Of a stretch of DNA of 64,000 nucleotides, positions 33,999 to 46,064 are shown piece after piece. Each line of letters begins with the position of its first letter. Position 1 is the stretch's first letter. The stretch is from Hirundichthys speculiger (taxonomy: Eukaryota; Chordata; Actinopteri; Beloniformes; Exocoetidae). The notes beneath the pieces were generated by a model, which saw only the letters and a list, made by a program, of their open reading frames with translations, was not told where the DNA came from and ran no database searches. The position numbers were made by a program, and so were the translations under genes. The DNA is taken from assembly GCA_018398805.1 (NCBI GenBank), contig JAGFBZ010000736.1, positions 186,001 through 250,000 of the forward strand, written 5' to 3'.

Positions 33999-35288
33999 AG
34001 AGGCCTGCACAGCTGGACCCCAGCTGGAATCCAGCTCCTCCCCCTCATCTGCACAGCTGGACTCCAGCTAGACTCCGGCCCCTCCCCTTCATCTGTCCAT
34101 AGCCCTGCACAGCTGGACCCCAGCTGGACTCCAGCTCCTCCCCCTCATCTGCACAGCTGGACTCCAGCTGGACTCCAGCCCCTCCCCCTCATCTGTCCAT
34201 AGCTCTGCACACCTGGACTCCAACTGGACTCCAGCTGGACTCCAGCTCCTCCCCTTCATCTGTCCATAGCCCTGCACAGCTGGACCCCAGCTCCTCCCCC
34301 TCATCTGCACAGCTGGACCCCAGCTGGACTCCAGCTCCTCCCCCTCATCTGCACAGCTGGACTCCAGCTGGACTCCAGCTCCTCCCCCTCATCTGTCCAG
34401 AGTCCTGCACAGTTGGACTCCAGCCCCACCCCCTCATCTGCACAGCTGGACTCCAGCTCCTCCCCCTCATCTGCACAGCTGGACCCCAGCTCCTCCCCCT
34501 CATCTGCACAGCTGGACTCCAGCCCCTCCCCCTCATCTGTCCATAGCTCTGCACACCTGGACTCCAGCTGGACTCCAGCTCCTCCCCCTCATCTGTCCAG
34601 AGCCCTGCACACCTGGACTCCAGCTGGACTCCAGCCCCTCCCCCTCATCTGTCCAGAGCCCTGCACAGCTAGACCCCAGCTGGACTCCAGCCCCACCCCC
34701 TCATCTGTCCAGAACCCTGCACACCTGGAATCCAGCTGGAATCCAACCTCTCCCCCTCATCTGTCCAGAGCTCTGCACACCTGGACTCCAGCTGGACTCC
34801 AGCCCCTCCCCCTTCATCTGCACACCTGGACTCCAGCTGGACTCCAGCCCCTCCCCCTCATCTGTCCATAGCTCTGCACACCTGGACTCCAGCTGGACTC
34901 CAGCCCCTCCCCCTTTATCTGCACACCTGGACTCCAGCCCCTCCCCCTCATCTGCACAGCTGGACTCCAGCTCCTCCCCCTCATCTGCACACCTGGACTC
35001 CAGCCCCTCCCCCTCATCTGCAAAGCTGGACCCCAGCCCCTCCCCCTCATCTGCACAGCTGGACCCCAGCTGGACTCCGGCCCCTCCCCCTCATCTGTCC
35101 AGAGCCCTGCACACCTGGACTCAGCTGGACTCCAGCTCCTCCCCCTCATCTGCACAGCTGGGCTGCAGCTCCTTCCCCTCATCCAGCTGTCCATGCCTCT
35201 GCACAGCTGGACTCCAGCCCCTCATCTGCACAGCTGGACTCCAGCCCCTCCCCCTCATCTGCACACCTGGACTCCAGCTGGACTCCAG
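33999..35288. repeat. Variable-length minisatellite in protease intron 4
   Basis: About 1.3 kb built from modules: GCACAGCTGGACTCCAGCT, an optional second GGACTCCAGC, then CCTCCCCCTCATCT, and an optional GTCCATAGCTCT. Units therefore vary (about 33, 43 or 60 bp) by loss or gain of whole modules. Pyrimidine-rich on the plus strand. Open frames on both strands are repeat artefacts. Confidence 0.93.
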
Positions 35289-36036
35289 TCTTAAATAGCT
35301 GCGATTTTGTGTGAGATTTTACAACAGAAGTTGGGAATTTGGGAAAGTTTTGTGATTTTCCAAAAATGAAAAAGTTCTGATTTGATTACACAACATCATG
35401 ATGTAAGATTTTATGACAAAAAAAATTAGCCTTTTACAAAAAAAATGTTTAACATTACATAATTTGCAAGAATACTTGATTTTAGGACAGAAAGTCGCAA
35501 TGATGACAGTCGATATTTTACTTTAAAAGTTGCTTAATTAATTCAAAGGACACGATATTCGTGATATTGCAGCAATAATGTGACGGTTATAGAACAGACG
35601 CCTGGATTTTGGACTTTAGTTCAGGTAAAACCTGTTGCCTTTTTAAGAGAAAGTTGTTTTATTCTTTTATCAAGTCTGATGTCTGTCCCTGTGATCGCAG
35701 AAATGAAAGCACCGTAGCCGTACTGTCTCATTACAGCTCCAGAACCGGGTTTCTTGTGTTTCTGCAGGGAGACTTCGGCGGCCCACTGGTCTGTCGGTCC
35801 GGCGCCGGCTTCGTGCAGGTGGGGATCATGAGCTCTTCGGGTCCTGGTGGCTGTGGTCTCCCAGGCCGTCCTGGCATCTACACGCAGGTGTCCAAGTACC
35901 TGGGCTTCATCAGCGACTATGTCCATCAGGCAGAAGAAGCCTCTGCTGATGACTGAACCTCCTGACGCTGCTCATCCAGTCACATGATCACCTGCTTCCC
36001 TCTGAACCCGTCATGCTCCTTTACCTGTATTCCTGC

Positions 36037-36042
36037 AGTAAA
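36037..36042 (+). terminator. Possible poly(A) signal variant of the protease gene
   Basis: AGTAAA 81 bp after the TGA stop; no canonical AATAAA closer than several hundred bases. Weak evidence. Confidence 0.3.
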
Positions 36043-36059
36043 GCTTCTCAGCATCACTG

Positions 36060-37100
36060 GTGTCTCTGAGTTTTCCTAAGCACAAACCAGCTACACCAGC
36101 AACAGCAGAGATCGGATCAGTGACAGTTATTAGTCGTAGCCAGTAACCAGTTAGATCAAACAAAGGTACGACTGGTTACGACTAATAACCTAATAATTCA
36201 AGCACCATCACTGATGATGGTTTTAGTTGAGTGTGATTTCAAACTTTCACTGGCAAACGTTTTTACATGGTTGTTCATTCAACACAGTCCTGCAGTTAAA
36301 TCTAAATTACCTTAATAACGTTACAGTATTTACAAAACCAGTTCTGAAAAATATGAGACGTGGTTTTAAATATAAATAAGAACAGAAAGCACTGATTTCT
36401 AAATCTCATAAACACATTTTATTCACAATAGAAAATAAAACCAGATGCTGAAAGTGATTCATTTTACCGTTTTACAGATAAATATTAGTTCACTTTGAAT
36501 TTGATCGGAGCAAAGCGTCTCAAAAAAGTTTGGACATGGACAACAGGGCTGGAAAAGAAACAGCTGGAGGAACATCTGCAGCTGATCAGAATATGAGCAA
36601 GTCGGTGACATGACAGAAAAGATTATCTTAGTTGGTGAGAAGAAACAATGGACAGAATTTCACCAATCTGAGGAAATGTGTCCACAAACGTGAAAGAATC
36701 CCAGAATGACGTCAGAATAACGAGACTTTGAATGTCACATCATCTCATGTACATACTATCATGAAAAGATTGAGAGAATCTGGAGAAATGTGGCAGGTAG
36801 AAGATCATCTGGGTATGAGATGTTTAAGGCAGCGTTAAAACAGACATGATTCTGTGCTCATGGAAACTTCCAGAATCATCCACAGGTTGAAGAACTTTCT
36901 GGAGCTGCACCAACCAAGGGTCTATTATAAGATGGTGAGGAGTGTAGAACTTCACCAGGAACCAACAGAAACAGCTTTGAGTGAGGACAAAATATGTGTT
37001 CGTAGCAAAATGGAAATTGTTAAGCGAGGCAAGATTATTTGTAGAGCACAAGGGAATTCAGAGTACTTTACAGATGCATAAAAAAAAACAAGAAGGCAAG
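36060..37100. other. Intergenic sequence with a transposon-like fragment
   Basis: No gene seen. 36510-36880 (AGTTTGGACATGGACAACA, GAAAAGATTGAGAGAATCTGG, GTTAAAACAGACATGATTCTG) has the look of a common teleost DNA-transposon fragment, which I cannot place in a family. A short inverted pair TCGTAGCCAGTAACCAGTT / AACCAGTCGTACC-like lies near 36130-36180. Confidence 0.4.
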
Positions 37101-37113
37101 TAGAATCATTCCT

Positions 37114-38900
37114 CTAGTGGTCGGTAGAGGAACTGCGACCTCTGGTGGTCGGTATAAGAACTGCGGCCTCTGGTGGTCGGTGGAGGAACTGCGGCCTCTG
37201 GTGGTCAATAGAGGAACTGCGACCTCTGGTGGTCGGTGGAGGAACTGCGACCTCTGGTGGTCGGTGGAGGAACTGCGACCTCTGGTGGTCGGTGGAGGAA
37301 CTGCGGCCTCTGGTGGTCGGTGGAGGAACTGCGGCCTCTAGTGGTCGGTGGAGGAACTGCGGCCTCTAGTGGTCGGTGGAGGAACTGCGGCCTCTAGTGG
37401 TCGGTGGAGGAACTGCGGCCTCTAGTGGTCGGTGGAGGAACTGCGGCCTCTAGTGGTCGGTGGAGGAACTGCGGCCTCTAGTGGTCGGTAGAGGAACTGC
37501 GGCCTCTAGTGGTCGGTAGAGGAACTGCGGCCTCTGGTGGTCGGTAGAGGAACTGCGGCCTCTGGTGGTCGGTAGAGGAACTGCGGCCTCTGGTGGTCGG
37601 TAGAGGAACTGCGGCCTCTAGTGGTCGGTAGAGGAACTGCGGCCTCTGGTGGTCGGTAGAGGAACTGCGGCCTCTGGTGGTCGGTAGAGGAACTGCGGCC
37701 TCTGGTGGTCGGTAGAGGAACTGCGGCCTCTAGTGGCTGGTAGAGGAACTGCGGCCTCTGGTGGTCGGTGGAGGAACTGCAGCCTCTAGTGGTCTGTAGA
37801 GGAACTGCAGCCTCTAGTGGTCGGTAGAGGAACTGCGATCTCTAGTGGTAAATAGAGGAACTGCGACCTCTGGTGGTCAGTAGAGGAACTGCGGCCTCTG
37901 GTGGTCAGTAGAGGAACTGCGGCCTCTGGTGGTCGGTATAAGAACTGCGGCCTCTGGTGGTCAGTGGAGGAACTGCGGCCTCTGGTGGTCGGTGGAGGAA
38001 CTGCGGCCTCTAGTGGTCTGTAGAGGAACTGCAGCCTCTAGTGGTCGGTAGAGGAACTGCGATCTCTAGTGGTAAATAGAGGAACTGCGACCTCTGGTGG
38101 TCAGTAGAGGAACTGCGGCCTCTGGTGGTCGGTATAAGAACTGCGGCCTCTGGTGGTCGGTGGAGGAACTGCGGCCTCTGGTGGTCAATAGAGGAACTGC
38201 GACCTCTGGTGGTCGGTGGAGAAACTGCGACCTCTGGTGGTTGGTATAAGAACTGCGGCCTCTGGTGGTCGGTGGAGGAACTGCGGCCTCTAGTGGTCGG
38301 AAGAACTGCGGCCTCTAGTGGTCGGTGGAGGAACTGCGACCTCTAGTGGTCTGTAGAGGAACTGCAGCCTCTAGTGGTCGGTAGAGGAACTGCGATCTCT
38401 GGTGGTCAGTAGAGGAACTGCGGCCTCTGGTGGTCGGTATAAGAACTGCGGCCTCTGGTGGTCGGTATAAGAACTGCGGCCTCTGGTGGTCGGTAGAGGA
38501 ACTGCGGCCTCTAGTGGCTGGTAGAGGAACTGCGGCCTCTAGTGGTCGGTAGAGGAACTGCAACCTCTGGTGGTCGGTGGAGGAACTGCGGCCTCTGGTG
38601 GTCAATAGAGGAACTGCGGCCTCTGGTGGTCAATAGAGGAACTGCGGCCTCTAGTGGTCGGTAGAGGCACTGCAGCCTCTCGTGGTCGGTAGAAGAACTG
38701 CGGCCTCTGGTGGTCTGTGGAGGAACTGCGGCCTCTGGTGGTCGGTGGAGGAACTGCGGCCTCTGGTGGTCGGTGGAGGAACTGCGGCCTCTGGTGGTCA
38801 ATAGAGGAACTGCGGCCTCTGGTGGTCAATAGAGGAACTGCAGCCTCTAGTGGTGGGTAGAGGAACTGCGACCTCTGGTGGTCGGTAGAGGAACTGCAAC
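37114..38900. repeat. 28-bp minisatellite, about 64 units
   Basis: Unit GTGGTCGGTAGAGGAACTGC plus GGCCTCTA/G. Variants include GGTATAAGAACTGC, CAATAGAGG and GTGGCTGG. At least one long block is duplicated (around 37148-37230 and 38128-38210). The same unit occurs in inverse orientation at 46386-46780. Confidence 0.97.
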
Positions 38901-39785
38901 TTTTGTTTAAAGCATACACTTAATTTTCCCACCAGGAATCTAAATGTTTAACAGGTTTGTACAATAAAGACAGAAATTATCAACGATAATTTCTGACTTT
39001 ATTTTGAAAATGAAGTTATTTCCAAAGTAAAACCCTTTAAGTTTTGAATCACTCAAATCTTGTCATTTACATTCATGAGTGCTTTTAAATTTAGATTAAA
39101 ATTTTTTTAATTGATTTTAAATGAATTTTTATGGGTTTTCAACTAACTGAATTCCACAATTTTATTTTTTAAAATATAAATATTCTTTTATATAAACACG
39201 TATGTGTCTGTATGTTCATTTCATTGATCCTGTTCATCAGCAGCTCCAGCTGTCGTCAGGTCTACTGCTGGTTCTGGAGTCGGTCCACGGTCACGTTTCT
39301 GACGTTAACGTCCGGTTTCTGGTTCACATTCATTCAATTTAAAAATGTAGATTCAGAAACACCTCTGTTACCAGATCAAAATCACAACTTTATGCCCTTA
39401 AATCATGAATTTGGTTGTAAAATGGTCCATTTTCCAATGTCACGTATAACTGCAAAATGTAGACTTTTGTCCCAAAATCGTGACTATCTCAATTTTTATC
39501 ATTGTAAAATATCGATGTTTTGACATATTGTGACTTTTATAAAACATTAAAAGTATATCTACAAATCATGTCTTAGTTTTAACTCAGTAAATTTTACACA
39601 ATTGCAGCTTTTTCTTATAAATCAACTTCTGTGTCATTGATCTTTTTCCTGTGAACGACACATTTCTGCTGCAGTTTCTGCTGCTCTCAGCTCAGACACT
39701 GCAGACCTTTATATCCATCCTGGACTTTCAGGTGCCTCAGAAATGTTCCAGCGATGAGTTCGATGCTGTTGTGGTCCAGAGAAAT
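38901..39785. other. Intergenic, AT-rich, no gene seen
   Basis: About 0.9 kb of AT-rich sequence between two minisatellites. No conserved protein segment, splice-flanked frame or transposon terminus recognised. Confidence 0.5.
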
Positions 39786-42700
39786 GGACCAGTGTGGTGG
39801 ACCACAGTTGGGGACCAGGGTGACGGACCACAGTTGGGGACCAGGGTGACGGACCACAGTTGGGGACCAGGGTGACGGACCACAGTTGGGGACCAGGGTG
39901 ATGGACCAGGGTGGCGGACGACAGTTGGGGACCAGGGTGATGGACCAGGGTGGCGGACCACAGTTGGGGACCAGGGTGATGGACCAGGGTGGCGTATTAT
40001 AGTTGGGGACCAGGGTGGCGGATTACAGTTGGGACCAGGGTGATGGACCAGGGTGGCGGACGACAGTTGGGGACCAGGGTGATGGACCAGGGTGGCGGAC
40101 CACAGTTGGGGACCAGGGTGATGGACCAGGGTGGCGGACCACAGTTGGGGACCAGGGTGATGGACCAGGGTGGCGTATTATAGTTGGGGACCAGGGTGGC
40201 GGATTACAGTTGAGGACCAGGGTGGACCAGGGTGGCGGACGACAGTTGGGGACCAGGGTGATGGACCAGGGTGGCGGACCACAGTTGGGGACCAGGGTGA
40301 TGGACCAGGGTGGCGGACCACAGTTGGGGACCAGGGTGATGGACCAGGGTGGCGGACCACAGTTGGGGACCAGGGTGATGGACCAGGGTGGCGGACCACA
40401 GTTGGGGACCAGGGTGGCGGACCACAGTTGGGGACCAGGGTGGCGGACCACAGTTGGGGACCAGGGTGGCGGATTACAGTTGGGGACCAGGGTGGCGGAC
40501 CACAGTTGGGGACCAGGGTGGCGGATCACAGTTGGGGACCAGGGTGGCGGACCACAGTTGGGGACCAGGGTGGCGGACCACAGTTGGGGACCAGGGTGGC
40601 GGACCACAGTTGGGGACCAGGGTGGCGGACCACAGTTGGGGACCAGGGTGGGGGGGGGGGGGTGGCGGACCACAGTTGGGGACCAGGGTGGCGGACCACA
40701 GTTGGGGACCAGGGTGGCGGACCACAGTTGGGGACCAGGGTGGCGGACCACAGTTGGGGACCAGGGTGGCGGACCACAGTTGGGGACCAGGGTGGCGGAC
40801 CACAGTGGGGACGGGTGGGGACCAGGGGGACAGGGTGGCGGACCACAGTTGGGGACCAGGGTGGCGGACCACAGTTGGGGACCAGGTGGCGGACCACAGT
40901 GGGGACCAGGGTGGCGGACCACAGTTGGGGACCAGGGTGGCGGACCACAGTTGGGGACCAGGGTGGCGGACCACAGTTGGGGACCAGGGTGGCGGACCAC
41001 AGTTGGGGACCAGGGTGGCGGACCACAGTTGGGGACCAGGGTGGCGGACCACAGTTGGGGACCAGGGTGGCGGACCACAGTTGGGGACCAGGGTGGCGGA
41101 CCACAGTTGGGGACCAGGGTGGCGGACCACAGCTGGGGACCAGGGTGGCGGACCACAGCTGGGGACCAGGGTGGCGGACCACAGCTGGGGACCAGGGTGG
41201 CGGACCACAGCTGGGGACCAGGGTGGCGGACCACAGCTGGGGACCAGGGTGATAGACCACAGCTGGGGACCAGGGTGATAGACCACAGCTGGGGACCAGG
41301 GTGATAGACCACAGTTGGGGACCAGGGTGATAGACCACAGTTGGGGACCAGGGTGATAGACCACAGTTGGGGACCAGGGTGATAGACCACAGTTGGGGAC
41401 CAGGGTGACAGACCACAGTTGGGGACCAGGGTGACAGACCACAGTTGGGGACCAGGGTGATAGACCACAGTTGGGGACCAGGGTGATAGACCACAGTTGG
41501 GGACCAGGGTGATAGACCACAGTTGGGGACCAGGGTGATGGATCAGGGTGGCGGATGACAGTTGAGGACCAGGGTGGTGGACCAGGGTGGCGGACCAGAG
41601 TGGCGGATTACAGTTGGGGACCAGGGTGATGGATTACAGTTGGGGACCAGGGTGGTGGACCAGGGTGGTGGACCAGGGTGGGAGACCAGGGTGGGGGACC
41701 AGGGTGGGGGACCAGGGTGGCGGATTACAGTTGGGGACCAGGGTGATGGACGACAGTTGGGGACCAGGGTGATGGACCAGGTTGATGGACGAGTTGGGGA
41801 CCAGGGTGATGGATCAGGGTGGCGGACCACAGTTGGGGACCAGGGTGATGGATCAGGGTGGGGGATTATAGTTGGGGACCAGTGTGATGGACCACAGTTG
41901 GGGACCAGGGTGATGGACCAGGGTGGCGGATTACAGTTGGGGACCAGGGTGATGGACCACAGTTGGGGACCAGGGTGATGGACCACAGTTGGGGACCAGG
42001 GTGATGGATCAAGGTGGGGGATTATAGTTGGGGACCAGTGTGATGGACCACAGTTGGGGACCAGGTAGATGGATCAGGGTGGGGGATTATAGTTTGGGAC
42101 CAGTGTGATGGACCACAGTTGGGGACCAGGGTGATGGACCAGGGTGGCGGATTACAGTTGGGGACCAGGGTGATGGACCACAGTTGGGGACCAGGGTGAT
42201 GGACCACAGTTGGGGACCAGGGTGATGGACCACAGTTGGGGACCAGGGTGATGGATCAGGGTGGGGAATTATAGTTGGGGACCAGGGTGATGGACCACAG
42301 TTGGGGACCAGGGTGATGGACCAGGGTGGCGGATTACAGTTGGGGACCAGGGTGATGGACCACAGTTGAGGACCAGGGTGATGGACCAGGGTGGCGGATT
42401 ACAGTTGGGGACCAGGTTGATGGACCAGGGTGATGGACCAGGGTCATGGACCAGGGTGATGGATGACAGTTGGGGACCAGGGTAATGGACCAGGGTGGCG
42501 GATTACAGTTGGGGACCAGGGTAAATTGACCAGGGTGGCGGATTACAGTTGGGGACCAGGGTGGCGGATTACAGTTGGGGACCAGGGTGGCGGATTACAG
42601 TTGGGGACCAGCGTGAGGGATTACAGTTGGGGACCAGGGTGAGGGATTACAGTTGGGGACCAGGGTGAGGGATTACAGTTGGGGACCAGGGTGATAGACC

Positions 42701-45474
42701 ACAGTTGGGGACCAGGGTGGTGGACCAGGGTGGCGGATTACAGTTGGGGACCAGGGTGATAGACCACAGTTGGGGACCAGGGTGATGGATCAGGGTGGCG
42801 GATGACAGTTGAGGACCAGGGTGGTGGACCAGGCTGGCGGACCAGAGTGGCAGGATTACAGTTGGGGACCAGGGTGATGGATCAAAGTGGCGGATTACAG
42901 TTGGGGACCAGGATGATGGACCAGGGTGGGGGACCAGGGTGGCGGATTACAGTTGGGGACCAGGGTGGTGGACCAGGGTGGTGGACCAGGGTGGTGGACC
43001 AGGGTGGTGGACCAGGGTGGGGACCAGGGTGGGGGACCAGGGTGGGGGACCAGGGTGGGGGACCAGGGTGGCGGATTACAGTTGGGGACCAGGGTGATGG
43101 ACGACAGTTGGGGACCAGGGTGATGGACCAGGTTGATGGACGACAGTTGGGGACCAGGGTGATGGATCAGGGTGGCGGACCACAGTTGGGGACCAGGGTG
43201 ATGGATCAGGGTGGCGGATTACAGTTGGGGACCAGTGTGATGGACCACAGTTGGGGACCAGTGTGATGGACCAGGGTGGCGGATTACAGTTGGGGACCAG
43301 GGTGGCGGATTACAGTTGGGGACCAGGGTGATGGATCAGGGTGGGGGATTATAGTTGGGGACCAGTGTGATGGACCACAGTTGGGGACCAGGGTGATGGA
43401 CCAGGGTGGCGGATTACAGTTGGGGACCAGGGTGATGGACCACAGTTGGGGACCAGGGTGATGGATCAAGGTGGGGGATTATAGTTGGGGACCAGTGTGA
43501 TGGACCACAGTTGGGGACCAGGGTGATGGATCAGGGTGGGGGATTATAGTTGCGGACCAGTGTGATGGACCACAGTTGGGGACCAGGGTGATGGACCAGG
43601 GTGGCGGATTACAGTTGGGGACCAGGGTGATGGACCACAGTTGGGGACCAGGGTGATGGACCACAGTTGGGGACCAGGGTGATGGACCACAGTTGGGGAC
43701 CAGGGTGATGGACCAGGGTGGCGGATTACAGTTGGGGACCAGGGTGATGGACCAGGGTGATGGATGACAGTTGGGGACCAGGGTGATGGATCAGGGTGGC
43801 TGACCACAGTTGGGGACCAGGGTAATGGACCAGGGTGGCGGATTACAGTTGGGGACCAGGGTGGCGGATTACAGTTGGGGACCAGGGTGGCGGATTACAG
43901 TTGGGGACCAGTGTGAGGGATTACAGTTGGGGACCAGGGTGATAGACCACAGTTGGGGACCAGGGTGGTGGACCAGGGTGGCGGATTACAGTTGGGGACC
44001 AGGGTGATGGACCACAGTTGGGGACCAGGGTGGTGGACCAGGGTGGCGGATTACAGTTGGGGACCAGGGTGGCGGATTACAGTTGGGGACCAGGGTGAGG
44101 GATTACAGTTGGGGACCAGGGTGAGGGATTACAGTTGGGGACCAGGGTGATAGACCACAGTTGGGGACCAGGGTGGTGGACCAGGGTGGCGGATTACAGT
44201 TGGGGACCAGGGTGGCGGATTACAGTTGGGGACCAGGGTGATAGACCACAGTTGGGGACCAGGGTGATGGATCAGGGTGGCGGATGACAGTTGAGGACCA
44301 GGGTGGTGGACCAGTCTGGCGGACCAGAGTGGCTGATTACAGTTGGGGACCAGGGTGATGGATCAAAGTGGCGGATTACAGTTGGGGACCAGGGTGATGG
44401 ACCAGGGTGGGGGACCAGGGTGGCGGATTACAGTTGGGGACCAGGGTGGTGGACCAGGGTGGTGGACCAGGGTGGGGGACCAGGGTGGCGGATTACAGTT
44501 GGGGACCAGGGTGATGGACGACAGTTGGGGACCAGGGTGATGGACCAGGTTGATGGACGACAGTTGGGGACCAGGGTGATGGATCAGGGTGGCGGATTAC
44601 AGTTGGGGACCAGTGTGATGGACCACAGTTGGGGACCAGTGTGATGGACCAGGGTGGCGGATTACAGTTGGGGACCAGGGTGGCGGATTACAGTTGGGGA
44701 CCAGGTTGGTGGATTACAGTTGGGGACCAGGGTGATAGACCACAGTTGGGGACCAGGGTGGTGGACCAGGGTGATGGACCAGGGTGGCGGATTACAGTTG
44801 GGGACCAGGGTGGCGGACCAGGGTGATGGAGCAGGGTGGGGGACCATGGTGGCGGATTACAGTTGGGGACCAGGGTGATGGATCAGGGTGGTGGACCAGG
44901 GTGGCGGATTACAGTTGGGGACCAGGGTGGGGGACCAGGGTGGTGGACCACAGTTGGGGACCAGTGTGATGGACCAGGGTGGCGGATTACAGTTGGGGAC
45001 CAGGGTGGCGGATTACAGTTGGGGACCAGGTTGGTGGATTACAGTTGGGGACCAGGGTGATAGACCACAGTTGGGGACCAGGGTGGTGGACCAGGGTGAT
45101 GGACCAGGGTGGCGGATTACAGTTGGGGACCAGGGTGGCGGACCAGGGTGATGGAGCAGGGTGGTGGACCAGGGTGGCGGATTACAGTTGGGGACCAGGG
45201 TGGGGGACCAGGGTGGTGGACCAGGGTGGTGGACCAGGGTGGCGGATTACAGTTGGGGACCAGGGTGGTGGACCAGGGTGGTGGACCAGGGTGGCGGATT
45301 ACAGTTGGGGACCAGGGTGGGGGACCAGGGTGGTGGACCAGGGTGGTGGACCAGGGTGGCGGATTACAGTTGGGGACCAGGGTGGGGGACCAGGATGGTG
45401 GACCAGGGTGGTGGACCAGGGTGGCGGATTACAGTTGGGGACCAGGGTGGGGGACCAGGGTGGCGGACCAGGGA
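39786..45474. repeat. 26-bp (2 x 13-bp) minisatellite, 5.7 kb, with higher-order structure
   Basis: The 26-bp unit joins two related 13-mers, GGACCACAGTTGG and GGACCAGGGTGGC (or GTGAT). The 13-mer GGACCAGGGTGRT also occurs alone in runs. The left part (about 40380-41260) is a homogeneous 26-mer block; the right part is a mixture with longer periods. Plus strand G-rich (TTGGGGACCAGGGTGG). No transposon end detected in it. Open frames on both strands are artefacts. Confidence 0.97.
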
Positions 45475-46064
45475 GGTGGGCTGGAATCAAGTCTGACATC
45501 GTTCTACATCATCATTACTCGCTGTGACTTCTTCTTTCCAGCTTCATCTTCATCCAACGTTCCAGCTGTGCAGCTTTCATCAAACACTCTGTTACAGCTC
45601 AACTCACAAATAAAACCAGTCAACTCAACAATGTCATTTTCTCTTAAATGTTTATGAGTTTATACCAACGTCATCTTATCAGTAAACAAATGTCTAAATT
45701 CATGTTTGAGTATGATGAATTTCCAGTTTAATTCCACTCAGTTCCTGTGGAAGATTCCTAGTGAAGAGCTTCTACAGATCTGTGCAGCCTCCATCTGAAC
45801 CAGTTCTGGCCTCCAGGCTCCATTATGGACCAGTTTTCCTCTCATCACATCCCTCTGAACACCAGCGTCTGATGCCCGTAAACCACAGCAGGACAACAGC
45901 TTCACAACACAGACGTTCGCACTGACAAAAGGGCTCAACAACTCACATCAGACCAACAACTCTGGAATGTTCTTCTGTTTTTACTTCAAAATGTTGCACA
46001 GATGAATAAGAGCACATCAGATGTACACCACCAGGACCGACTCCTCTCTACGGGACAGTCCTGA
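45475..46064. other. DUS1L 3' flank / probable 3' UTR
   Basis: 590 bp with no coding frame of interest. Read on the minus strand it follows the DUS1L stop codon; an ATTAAA sits at 45727-45732 (TTTAAT on plus) and could be the poly(A) signal. Extent of the UTR is inferred. Confidence 0.4.

Larger units (their letters stand above)
27595..35956 (+). pseudogene. Trypsin-like serine protease, five exons, frameshifted and lacking catalytic serine
   Basis: Exons: 27595-27646 (signal peptide MTVCRLIAALVLLHCAGG), 30520-30699, 31824-32101, 33532-33671 and 35768-35956; all have AG/GT splice sites and compatible phases. Exon 2 gives IIGGKNAE (activation site) and, near its end, LLTAAHCF (catalytic His). 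Exon 3 has NDIALLKL (catalytic Asp) and CWITGWGQ. Exon 4 has GGGKDACE, with the Asp expected of a trypsin-like S1 pocket. Exon 5 reads GDFGGPL where active enzymes have GDSGGPL, so the nucleophile is lost. In exon 2 the frame entering from exon 1 (through WPWMVF) meets TAA at about 30625, while LNITTEDG...AAHC is in another frame; the shift equals 2 extra or 1 missing base near 30596-30600. The rest is intact to TGA at 35954. Closest to secreted teleost trypsin/tryptase-like proteases. Pseudogene, or an assembly error on top of an inactive homologue. Confidence 0.85.

Noticed and set aside
40003..41304. Long open frames on both strands in the 26-bp array
   Set aside because: 26 is not a multiple of three, so all three phases appear in turn and all are stop-free; no start context, splice sites or known domain.
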